Assembly (NCBI GenBank): GCA_903866285.1
Contig: CAIPMZ010000145.1
Coordinates: 1-5,903, forward strand
Length of the DNA stretch: 5,903 nucleotides
Direction of reading: 5' to 3'
From: an uncultured bacterium
GTDB taxonomy: Bacteria > Patescibacteriota > Minisyncoccia > Moranbacterales > GWC2-37-73
Shown: piece by piece, positions 1 through 5,384 of the stretch
Numbering within the stretch: position 1 is the stretch's first letter
How the letters are laid out: each line of letters begins with the position of its first letter
Translations under genes and position numbers: made by a program
Notes under the pieces: generated by a model
Databases searched by the model: none
What the model was told of the DNA's origin: nothing
The model's input: only the letters and a program-made list of their open reading frames with translations

Positions 1-455
1 CAAGAAAGCCTTAGGAACTTATAATGCACAACTGAAATTACAATTATCGATAAAACCAAAATGGTCCAAGAAAGATATATTTTGCTTCCATAGAGAAAGA
101 AGGTCCCAAAAAAAAATGACGGTAAGATTAAGAATGTTTCCCTATCCCAGCAATAATTCTCCTTTTGAAAATTTTTAAAACTTGAAAAATACAAGTAAGG
201 AATCATGACAAAATTAATTGTCAGACCGATGGAAAACACTACCACCGTCACCCAATTAGCAGCACCAAAGTAATTTCCCGGAGAAAAAATTCCCATATTA
301 TCCAAGAATACCAAGAGGAACCCAGCTATTAAAAGTAGCTCGGAAGTTCGAAGCCCTAGCAAAGTTAGTTTATCTATCTTTCTAATTTCATAAGAAGGAA
401 CTTCTTTTTCATTTAAGGCTACCACCTTTTCATTTTTAAAATCAGGAGTAAGCAT
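1..455 (-). CDS. Membrane protein of unknown function, C-terminus cut by window edge
   Basis: An open frame of 151 codons begins at the ATG at 455-453 and runs without a stop off the left edge. The protein starts MLTPDFKNEKVVALNEKEVP. It has a soluble, charged N-terminus of about 35 residues, then roughly four hydrophobic segments at about 37-52, 66-90, 108-123 and 128-146. A short loop with several charged residues lies between the second and third (about 91-107). I recognise no family motif, so no function is given. It is probably an integral inner-membrane protein with an N-terminal cytoplasmic tail. A strong promoter lies just upstream, so it is probably transcribed separately from pgk. 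The start is uncertain: only a weak GAAG precedes this ATG, while a better purine-rich site precedes another ATG in a different frame at 481. It uses the Ile codon ATA (4 of about 13) more than pgk appears to. Confidence 0.75.
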   Translation of the reverse strand, partial: MLTPDFKNEKVVALNEKEVPSYEIRKIDKLTLLGLRTSELLLIAGFLLVFLDNMGIFSPGNYFGAANWVTVVVFSIGLTINFVMIPYLYFSSFKNFQKENYCWDRETFLILPSFFFGTFFLYGSKIYLSWTILVLSIIVISVVHYKFLRLS

Positions 456-504
456 AAAAAATCTTCATTAGAAGTTAACATTATAAATTTTCCCCCTTGC
501 TTTA

Positions 505-533
505 ATTATAACACACTTTTCGCAATTTCTAAA
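505..533 (-). promoter_or_regulatory. Sigma-70-type promoter for the left-edge membrane protein
   Basis: On the minus strand a perfect -10 box TATAAT (510-505) is preceded by TGT, giving an extended -10. A -35-like TTTAGA (533-528, 4 of 6 matches to TTGACA) lies exactly 17 bp upstream. Transcription would start near 498, leaving a leader of about 43 nt before the ATG at 455. The site lies between the stem-loop after pgk and the next gene, as expected for an independent transcription unit. It is the best promoter in the window. Confidence 0.65.
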
Positions 534-550
534 CTAACTGGTGGTTACAA

Positions 551-565
551 GGAGGCTAAGCCTCC
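551..565 (-). terminator. GC-rich stem-loop after pgk, possible terminator
   Basis: GGAGGC and GCCTCC form a perfect 6-bp stem around a 3-base loop, about 42 nt after the pgk stop and just before the promoter of the next gene. The position suits a transcription terminator. The sequence after the stem on the minus strand is only TTGTAACC, so the U-tract is poor. It may instead be a dispersed palindromic repeat: GTTGGAGGC followed by its inverse is a type I associate from memory with CPR genomes. Confidence 0.4.
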
Positions 566-606
566 AACGTCTTTCCCCTGCTAATTAAGTTGCATTAGTA
601 TTACTT

Positions 607-1653
607 TTATTTAACCTGCAAAGCTATTATTCCTGGCATCTCATTTCCACTAAGATACTCAAGCATTGCGCCACCGCCAGTTGAAACAAAGGAAACCTTC
701 GACATTAAATTATTTTCCTCTAAAACCTGCACCGATTCACCCCCGCCGATTAACGTAAAAGCCCCACTTTCGATCACCGCGGTTAAAATTTCTCGCGTAG
801 CTTTATCGAAAGGTGGTTGTTCAAATTTTCCCATTGGGCCATTCCAAACAATCACTTTCGACTGGGCAATAATTTCTTTAAACTGTTGGATTGTTTTTTC
901 GCCAAGATCCAAGCGATCTTGAGCAAAGTCAATTGGCAAAATCACTTTCGCTGAAAATTTGAGCGCCTGATCAAGCGCTTCATTAGCAATTTTTCCGCCC
1001 ACTAAAACGTGCGAATATTTTGCTTCGAAAATTTTAATCAAGCCTAATTTTGTTTCAATTTTAGCTCCACCAATAATCGCCGTAGCTGGAAGCTGGGGAT
1101 CATTTAGGACTTTATCAAGATTTTCAAGTTCTTTTTGAAGCCAAAAACCCCCGTAACTTGGCAAATAGTTCGTAATCCCTGTGATGGAAGCTTGCTTGCG
1201 ATGACAGACGCTAAAAGCATCATTTACGTAAACATCAAAATTTTCTGCTAATTGTTGGGAAAAGGTTTCCCCATTAGTTTCTTCGCCGCCGTGGAAACGC
1301 ACATTTTCCAAAAGCAAAATTTCACCTTCGGCTAGTTTTTCTAAAGCTTGCGCAACTTGCTCGCCAATGCAATCAGCCATGAATACAATCTTTTTATTTA
1401 AAATTTTCTCAAGCTCGCCGACTAATTGAAGCAAGGAAAAATCAAGATTTACCTGGCCGTCAGGTCTACCTAGATGTGACGTCAGCGCAATTTTAACCCC
1501 TGCTTTATTTGTTAAAAATTCCACGGTTTCTTTGCAGGCTTCTAATTTAAACCTTTCTTGAATTTTTCCTTCCACAATTGCCACATTAAAATCCGCCCGC
1601 ACTAAAACTTTTTTACCTTCAAATTTACCGTCTTGAATTTTTTTTATTCCCAT
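607..1653 (-). CDS. pgk: Phosphoglycerate kinase (short form)
   Basis: Cytosolic glycolytic enzyme that interconverts 1,3-bisphosphoglycerate plus ADP and 3-phosphoglycerate plus ATP. The frame opens at 1683, but I place the start at the ATG at 1653: family members begin close to xIKxIxD, and the 10 extra residues come from a heptamer repeat. That gives 348 residues. Substrate-side motifs are present: RADFNV (19-24), SHLGRP (59-64), ENVRF (116-120) and NDAFSVCHR (144-152). Nucleotide-side motifs follow: GGAKIETK (195-202), LDLG (248-251), WNGPMGKFE (270-278), GGGES (303-307) and STGGGA (324-329). Compared with E. coli Pgk, about 40 residues are missing in two places, after GGKIAN (219-224) and between LPIDF and LDLG. 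Two substitutions stand out: the Arg equivalent to human Arg38 is Lys36, and the Asp of GGGDT is Glu306. No Shine-Dalgarno sequence precedes the start. Probably functional, because the frame is intact and the other key residues are kept. Confidence 0.96.
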   Translation of the reverse strand: MGIKKIQDGKFEGKKVLVRADFNVAIVEGKIQERFKLEACKETVEFLTNKAGVKIALTSHLGRPDGQVNLDFSLLQLVGELEKILNKKIVFMADCIGEQVAQALEKLAEGEILLLENVRFHGGEETNGETFSQQLAENFDVYVNDAFSVCHRKQASITGITNYLPSYGGFWLQKELENLDKVLNDPQLPATAIIGGAKIETKLGLIKIFEAKYSHVLVGGKIANEALDQALKFSAKVILPIDFAQDRLDLGEKTIQQFKEIIAQSKVIVWNGPMGKFEQPPFDKATREILTAVIESGAFTLIGGGESVQVLEENNLMSKVSFVSTGGGAMLEYLSGNEMPGIIALQVK

Positions 1654-1666
1654 AGGATTTACACAG

Positions 1667-1694
1667 CATGGACCATGGAACATGGAACATGGAA
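1667..1694. repeat. Four tandem CATGGAA heptamers upstream of pgk
   Basis: On the plus strand CATGGAC is followed by three exact CATGGAA units and then a degenerate CAATGCC. The array ends 13 bp before the pgk start, in the likely pgk leader. It extends the pgk frame artificially to an ATG at 1683. A second heptamer array sharing the CATG core lies at the far end of the same spacer. Confidence 0.85.
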
Positions 1695-1713
1695 CAATGC
1701 CTTATTTTAAAAT

Positions 1714-1740
1714 ATTTTATTTTTTATTTCACCCTATCAA
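1714..1740 (-). promoter_or_regulatory. Possible pgk promoter
   Basis: On the minus strand TTGATA (1740-1735, 5 of 6 matches to TTGACA) and TAAAAT (1719-1714, 5 of 6 to TATAAT) are separated by 15 bp, shorter than the usual 17. Transcription from here would give a leader of about 54 nt containing the CATGGAA array. The surroundings are very AT-rich, so a chance match is possible. Confidence 0.3.
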
Positions 1741-1769
1741 TCCATTTATTTTGCATTTTGCTTTTTCTG

Positions 1770-1797
1770 TTACATGTTATATGTTACATGATCCATG
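1770..1797. repeat. Four tandem TTACATG-type heptamers
   Basis: Consecutive 7-bp units on the plus strand read TTACATG, TTATATG, TTACATG and ATCCATG. The array ends 4 bp before the mraY stop codon. Period and CATG core match the array at 1667-1694, but the other three bases differ. Confidence 0.75.
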
Positions 1798-1801
1798 ATT
1801 C

Positions 1802-2902
1802 TCATTTTCCCATCCCGAAAATTGCCATAATAACCCCGATCAAGGCGGTTACCATCGTAAAAATCCAGGCCCGCATAACAATTTTACATTCCGGCCAACC
1901 AAGCGCCTCGAAATGATGGTGCAGGGGCGCAGCTAAAAAAACTTTCCGGTGAAAAAATTTCTTACTGGAAAGTTGGATAACTACACTCCCAGATTCAAGC
2001 ACGTAAACCAATACAATTAGTAGCAACACTAAGGCTGAGTTTGTTAGCATCGCCACCACACCCAAGGTTGTGCCAAGTGAAACCGCCCCCGTATCGCCCA
2101 TCATAAAACGAGCCGGCGCAATATTAAACCAGAGAAAGGCCAAAATCACTCCCGACATAGCGGCGCAAAAAGAAGCCAGGTCGACTTTGTTTTGGAAAAA
2201 AGCAATGATCGCAAAAGAAAAGAAGGCCACCAATAAAACTCCGCCGTTCAGCCCATCTAAGCCATCAGTCTCATTGGAAGAAATTGCTGAAAATAAAATT
2301 ACAAAAATAAAAAGCGGAATATACCATAGCCCAATATTAAAGTCGCCCACCGCTGGAATATGTAAAACGTCCCAACCAAGCTTATAATAAAACCACCAAC
2401 CGCCTGCCGCCGCAATTGCAATTAGCCAGCCAAAACGCATCGCAAATTTAATCCCGCCACCTTTATTTTTTCCCCAACCGCGCACGCTCAAAAAGTCGTC
2501 AAAAAGACCTAAAATACCAGCCGAGACAAGCGCAAAAAGCGGAAGCCAAACCTGCTTTCGACTTAAAAAATCCAGTCGCGCAATCGAACTAATATTTAAA
2601 CTTTCCGCAAGCCAGGGGAAAATAAAGTGCGAAGCAAAAACTAAAATTAAAATCGAAAACCACATAATTACCCCGACCATGGTTGGCGTTCCAGCTTTAT
2701 GCGCATGCAATTTATTAACAAAGGTCAGCTTCTCACCATTAACGTCATTACTTTTAATTTTAATGCCTATTTTATATTTATATAGGATATGTGTCCAGAC
2801 TGGCGTAATCGCGAAAGCCAACGCAAAAGCGATAATGCCGGTCGACAAAACCTTTAAAACATTAAATACCTCTGGGATTGTTTGAATTTGAGCAAATTGC
2901 AT
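1802..2902 (-). CDS. mraY: Phospho-N-acetylmuramoyl-pentapeptide transferase (MraY)
   Basis: Integral membrane enzyme that transfers phospho-MurNAc-pentapeptide from UDP to undecaprenyl phosphate, making lipid I, the first membrane step of peptidoglycan synthesis. It has 366 residues, close to the usual 320-370, with about ten hydrophobic segments. Family signatures occur in order: HKAGTPTMVG (68-77), the catalytic Asp pair in GLFDD (132-136), NETDGLDGL (210-218) with a conserved active-site Asp, PARFMMGDTG (263-272) and the histidine cluster PLHHHFEALGWPE (326-338). Most family members have NLTDGLDGL, so Glu211 replaces a hydrophobic residue. The ATG at 2902 has no Shine-Dalgarno sequence; an octamer array lies 7 bp upstream, and on the coding strand its units contain TATAAC, which resembles a -10 box. 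It lies between a D-Ala carboxypeptidase gene (112 bp upstream) and pgk (148 bp downstream). No other mur genes are visible, so it is outside a classical mur-fts cluster here. It ends in TGA. Confidence 0.97.
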   Translation of the reverse strand: MQFAQIQTIPEVFNVLKVLSTGIIAFALAFAITPVWTHILYKYKIGIKIKSNDVNGEKLTFVNKLHAHKAGTPTMVGVIMWFSILILVFASHFIFPWLAESLNISSIARLDFLSRKQVWLPLFALVSAGILGLFDDFLSVRGWGKNKGGGIKFAMRFGWLIAIAAAGGWWFYYKLGWDVLHIPAVGDFNIGLWYIPLFIFVILFSAISSNETDGLDGLNGGVLLVAFFSFAIIAFFQNKVDLASFCAAMSGVILAFLWFNIAPARFMMGDTGAVSLGTTLGVVAMLTNSALVLLLIVLVYVLESGSVVIQLSSKKFFHRKVFLAAPLHHHFEALGWPECKIVMRAWIFTMVTALIGVIMAIFGMGK

Positions 2903-2909
2903 AAAAATA

Positions 2910-2948
2910 AAAGTTATAAAGTTATAAAGTTGAAAGTTATAAAGTAAT
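2910..2948. repeat. AAAGTTAT octamer array upstream of mraY
   Basis: On the plus strand five units follow each other: AAAGTTAT, AAAGTTAT, AAAGTTG (7 bp), AAAGTTAT and AAAGTAAT. The array ends 7 bp from the mraY start codon. Read on the mraY coding strand the units are ATAACTTT, so TATAAC recurs through the array. Confidence 0.8.
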
Positions 2949-2957
2949 AAAATAAAG

Positions 2958-2971
2958 AAAGCTCATGCTTT
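2958..2971 (-). terminator. Weak stem-loop after the carboxypeptidase gene, possible terminator
   Basis: AAAGC and GCTTT form a 5-bp stem around a 4-base loop. On the minus strand the stem is followed by the T-rich stretch CTTTATTTTATTACTTT. It lies about 45 nt after the carboxypeptidase stop and before mraY. The stem is short and the flanks are repeats, so the call is tentative. If real, it would separate the scpA-scpB-carboxypeptidase unit from mraY. Confidence 0.3.
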
Positions 2972-3001
2972 TAACTTTACAAACTTTAGCACTTTTAACT
3001 T
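2969..3001 (-). repeat. AAAGTNNT-type octamer array, opposite orientation
   Basis: Read on the minus strand this stretch holds AAGTTAA, AAAGTGCT, AAAGTTTGT and AAAGTTAA, an imperfect period of 8-9 bp. It matches the array at the scpA-scpB junction in sequence and strand. It is inverted relative to the neighbouring array at 2910-2948, so the two could pair imperfectly around the stem-loop between them. Confidence 0.65.
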
Positions 3002-3003
3002 GC

Positions 3004-3013
3004 GCGCATGCGC
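3004..3013. other. Perfect 10-bp palindrome GCGCATGCGC
   Basis: A fully self-complementary GC-rich decamer begins one base after the carboxypeptidase stop codon, in otherwise AT-rich spacer. It could be a small stem at the 3' end of the mRNA or a protein site. The sequence alone does not decide. Confidence 0.5.
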
Positions 3014-3014
3014 C

Positions 3015-4052
3015 CTATTCCCACTGATACGAAGCAAACGTCCAACCAAGGGCTGCTTTCATATCTACCCAGCGAGTTGGATCATCCAGGAGTACCGCTA
3101 CCACTCGATGTTTCCCAGTTGGGTCAGTCGCACCCATCAATAAGGAATAACCTGCCAAAGGAGTAAAGCCAGTTTTACCACCCAATAAATTCGGTACCTG
3201 ATCGATTGCTAAATCAGTATTTAAGATAGTATGGGCAGTTTTACCATCAACAGAAGTAATAGTTGAGTTATTTGGGAGCTTAAACATTTTCCAAATCGTA
3301 TCATACCGCATCGAATAAGCCGCAATGCGCGCAATATCATAAGCCGACGAAAAACACTCCGCTTCTCGACCATCGAGCTCTAAGCCGGATGGGGTACAAA
3401 AATTAGTGTCACTTAAACCTAACTCTTTTGCTTTTTGGTTCATTACTTCCGCGAAAGCCTCTTGCGATCCAGCAATATGCTTGCTGAGCGCAATCGCCGC
3501 ATCATTCGCACTATTCATTAGCATCGCTTGCAGAAGACTGCGCACTGAAATTTTTTCACCAATTTTTAAACGTTGACTGATACAATAGCCGCTTCGCGGA
3601 CAACCAATTTTTGTGCCTTCCACGTAAACAGCTTCCTCATCGATTACCACTTCCTCATCTAAATTTTTTATTTTCTCCATCACCAGCGTAGCGGTCATTA
3701 GCTTTGTGAGCGAAGCAATCTGACGTTGCTCGCGGCCCTTATCATAATGCAAAATTGTCCCAGAATCAGCATCGATCACGACTGAAGCATGCGCCCCAGG
3801 TAAAGTTAGATCGACTGCGCCAATCTTGCGCATTGACTGATACTGCGAAGTAAAAATTTCTGTTTTCTTTGGTGCGACCGCCAGTTCAACTTTTTGAGTT
3901 TCGGCGCCTTCCACACTACCTTGCTGTAAGCTTCCTTCAGTTTCCTCAGTTTTTGCCTGCGCCTGACTATCGCCAAAAACCCCATTTTGCAAAAGCAAAA
4001 AAGAGTTCAGTGGAAAAAACACAAGCATCAAAATTGTTGAAAAAATAGCCAT
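3015..4052 (-). CDS. D-alanyl-D-alanine carboxypeptidase, peptidase family S11 (PBP5-like)
   Basis: Exported penicillin-binding protein that removes the terminal D-Ala of peptidoglycan stem pentapeptides, limiting cross-linking. It has 345 residues. A hydrophobic stretch at about 3-21 is a signal peptide or membrane anchor, followed by a low-complexity linker rich in Glu, Gln and Ala to about residue 65. The catalytic domain covers about 78-340 with all three active-site motifs: SLTK (Ser114 nucleophile, Lys117), SAN (181-183) and KTG (293-295). It stops soon after the catalytic domain, so the C-terminal beta domain and amphipathic anchor of E. coli PBP5 are absent; the N-terminal segment may anchor it instead. 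Four cysteines form two close pairs, 151/157 and 219/233. A TAG immediately before the ATG at 4052 excludes an upstream in-frame start, and AGGA lies 3 bases before the ATG. It follows scpB by 25 bp, so cotranscription is likely. The family is clear; which Dac paralogue it represents is not, so no symbol is given. Confidence 0.94.
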   Translation of the reverse strand: MAIFSTILMLVFFPLNSFLLLQNGVFGDSQAQAKTEETEGSLQQGSVEGAETQKVELAVAPKKTEIFTSQYQSMRKIGAVDLTLPGAHASVVIDADSGTILHYDKGREQRQIASLTKLMTATLVMEKIKNLDEEVVIDEEAVYVEGTKIGCPRSGYCISQRLKIGEKISVRSLLQAMLMNSANDAAIALSKHIAGSQEAFAEVMNQKAKELGLSDTNFCTPSGLELDGREAECFSSAYDIARIAAYSMRYDTIWKMFKLPNNSTITSVDGKTAHTILNTDLAIDQVPNLLGGKTGFTPLAGYSLLMGATDPTGKHRVVAVLLDDPTRWVDMKAALGWTFASYQWE

Positions 4053-4077
4053 CTATCCTGAAAAATAATCAAAAAAA

Positions 4078-4629
4078 TTACAAACGCTCACTAGTGACGC
4101 AGTCAACTCGCGCATCTACTGACAGTGTAGCATAATCTGGCAATTTTTTCACGTCATCAACTCCGAGTTTTTTTAAAAATTCAAAAGAAACCCCATAAAG
4201 ATAACCGCGACTATCGCGCGGGTTATCGCTCCGCTCAATCAAACCTCGCAAAAGTAAATTTCGCAAAGTATAATTACAATTCACCCCGCGAATTGCTTCG
4301 ATCTCTGATTTTGAAATCAGTCCTCGATAAGCGATAATCGAAACTACCTCTAGGGCCGCTGATGACAGGGCGTCTTGAAGTTCGCTTTTTACAAGTTGCT
4401 CCACAAACTCCGCATTCTCACTCCGGGAAGCCAACTGAAATTCATCGCCTTTGCGAATCAGCGCCAACCCACTTTGCAAATTAGCATATTTTTCCTGCAA
4501 AGCTTCCAAGCCTTTTTCAATTTCCGCTTTTTCCAAATTAAGCACCTTTACCAAACGTGCCAATTTTATTGGCTCGCCACTAACAAATAACACACTCTCC
4601 AGCGCTGACATGATTTTTTCTTCATTCAT
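4078..4629 (-). CDS. scpB: Segregation and condensation protein B (ScpB)
   Basis: Non-SMC subunit of the bacterial condensin Smc-ScpA-ScpB, which organises and helps segregate the chromosome in the cytoplasm. It dimerises and binds the middle of ScpA. It has 183 residues, typical of the family. Two winged-helix regions are visible: an N-terminal one at about 1-80, with ALESVLFVSGEP (9-20), and a second at about 88-160. The second holds the best conserved stretch, LEVVSIIAYRGLISKSEIE (93-111), then IRGVN (113-117) and the wing residues RGYLYGVSFEFLKKLGV (141-157). LPDY (163-166) ends the conserved core; the last 17 residues look poorly conserved. The start at 4629 has no Shine-Dalgarno sequence and directly follows an octamer array. 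It lies 28 bp after scpA and 25 bp before the carboxypeptidase gene, so the three are probably one operon. Confidence 0.95.
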   Translation of the reverse strand: MNEEKIMSALESVLFVSGEPIKLARLVKVLNLEKAEIEKGLEALQEKYANLQSGLALIRKGDEFQLASRSENAEFVEQLVKSELQDALSSAALEVVSIIAYRGLISKSEIEAIRGVNCNYTLRNLLLRGLIERSDNPRDSRGYLYGVSFEFLKKLGVDDVKKLPDYATLSVDARVDCVTSERL

Positions 4630-4634
4630 AGTTT

Positions 4635-4674
4635 TAAACTTTACGACTTTATTACTTTTAGCTTTTAACTTTTT
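4635..4674 (-). repeat. Five AAAGTNNT-type octamers across the scpA-scpB junction
   Basis: Read on the minus strand, consecutive 8-bp units are AAAAAGTT, AAAAGCTA, AAAGTAAT, AAAGTCGT and AAAGTTTA. The array begins inside scpA, encodes its last residues and supplies its TAA stop. It ends 5 bp before the scpB ATG. Confidence 0.75.
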
Positions 4675-5377
4675 CGCTTTCTTTATGCCTCAACCTAATT
4701 TCCGAAAATAATTCTCCTTGCTCAACGTGAATTAGCCGTTGCTTGACCATTTCCAACATCGCCAAAAAAGAAACTACTACCTCAACTTTATCTTTCGCAT
4801 TAGCAACTAGTTCCGCAAACGAAGTTTGAACTTTCCGGCGCAGAGTTTCCTGCAGATGCACAATTCGATCTTCTAAAGTTAAGACTTCTTTAATCATTTC
4901 TTCTTCTAACTTTTCCACTATTGGAATTTCTCCTAAAACTTTTGCAAAAGCCTTGCGTAAATCCTCACTGGTAAGGTTGGTTGGCGGATAAAAAAATACA
5001 TGCTGACCTAAAAAACTTTCGCGCGAAACGCAAGCCGTTGCTGCTTGCAGAATAACCGCTAAATTTTTCGCAGCGTCTTTAAATTTTTTATACTGCGCTA
5101 GTTGCTGCTCTAAATCCTTAATCTCTTCTTCCTCTTCTGGCGAAAATTCCAGCAGTGGTAATAGCGCTTTTGATTTAATTAAAATCAGTCGCGCTGCCAC
5201 GGATAAAAAATCCGCTAAATTCTGGAGCGTAATATTTTCTGCCTTACTAATATACTGTAAATATTGATCGGCAATTTGCGCGAGACTCACTCGCGTGATA
5301 TCCAACTTTTCCTGCTCCGTCAATTGGAGTAGTAAATCCAGCGGCCCTTCGAATTGTTCGATTTTAATATTATACAT
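4658..5377 (-). CDS. scpA: Segregation and condensation protein A (ScpA, kleisin)
   Basis: Bacterial kleisin that bridges the Smc head domains and recruits ScpB, closing the condensin ring. It has 239 residues, within the family range. The N-terminal Smc-binding region carries the signature FEGPLDLLLQL (9-19), then LDITRVSLAQIADQY (25-39) and FLSVAARLILIKSKALLP (57-74). An acidic stretch of consecutive Glu (about 80-84) leads into the ScpB-binding central part. The C-terminal winged helix ends with VSFLAMLEMVKQRL (202-215) and ELFSEIRL (222-229). The last residues, KVKS, and the stop codon fall inside an octamer repeat, so the tail is probably not conserved. The ATG at 5377 is preceded by ATTTGT words and no Shine-Dalgarno sequence. 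No smc gene lies in the window. It appears to be the first gene of the scpA-scpB-carboxypeptidase unit; no convincing promoter was found in the spacer upstream. Confidence 0.96.
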   Translation of the reverse strand: MYNIKIEQFEGPLDLLLQLTEQEKLDITRVSLAQIADQYLQYISKAENITLQNLADFLSVAARLILIKSKALLPLLEFSPEEEEEIKDLEQQLAQYKKFKDAAKNLAVILQAATACVSRESFLGQHVFFYPPTNLTSEDLRKAFAKVLGEIPIVEKLEEEMIKEVLTLEDRIVHLQETLRRKVQTSFAELVANAKDKVEVVVSFLAMLEMVKQRLIHVEQGELFSEIRLRHKESEKVKS

Positions 5378-5384
5378 AAACCCA

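Noticed and set aside
1654..1683. Extended N-terminus of Pgk from the ATG at 1683
   Set aside because: The ten extra residues derive from the heptamer array and have no counterpart in the family; the ATG at 1653 gives the usual Pgk start.
1668..1916. Plus-strand open frame of 82 codons
   Set aside because: It starts within the CATGGAA array, crosses the spacer and ends antisense to the mraY C-terminus. Its composition is that of translated AT-rich spacer, with no motif.
2070..2387. Plus-strand open frame of 105 codons
   Set aside because: Entirely antisense to the well-supported mraY; a shadow of its codon pattern.
2679..2885. Plus-strand open frame of 68 codons
   Set aside because: Antisense to the mraY N-terminus, no family features.
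4088..4097. Palindrome TCACTAGTGA near the end of scpB
   Set aside because: It lies within the coding sequence; a single 10-bp palindrome there is not evidence of a site.
4375..4711. Two overlapping plus-strand open frames of 71 and 86 codons
   Set aside because: Both are antisense to scpB and its junction with scpA, which have clear family motifs.
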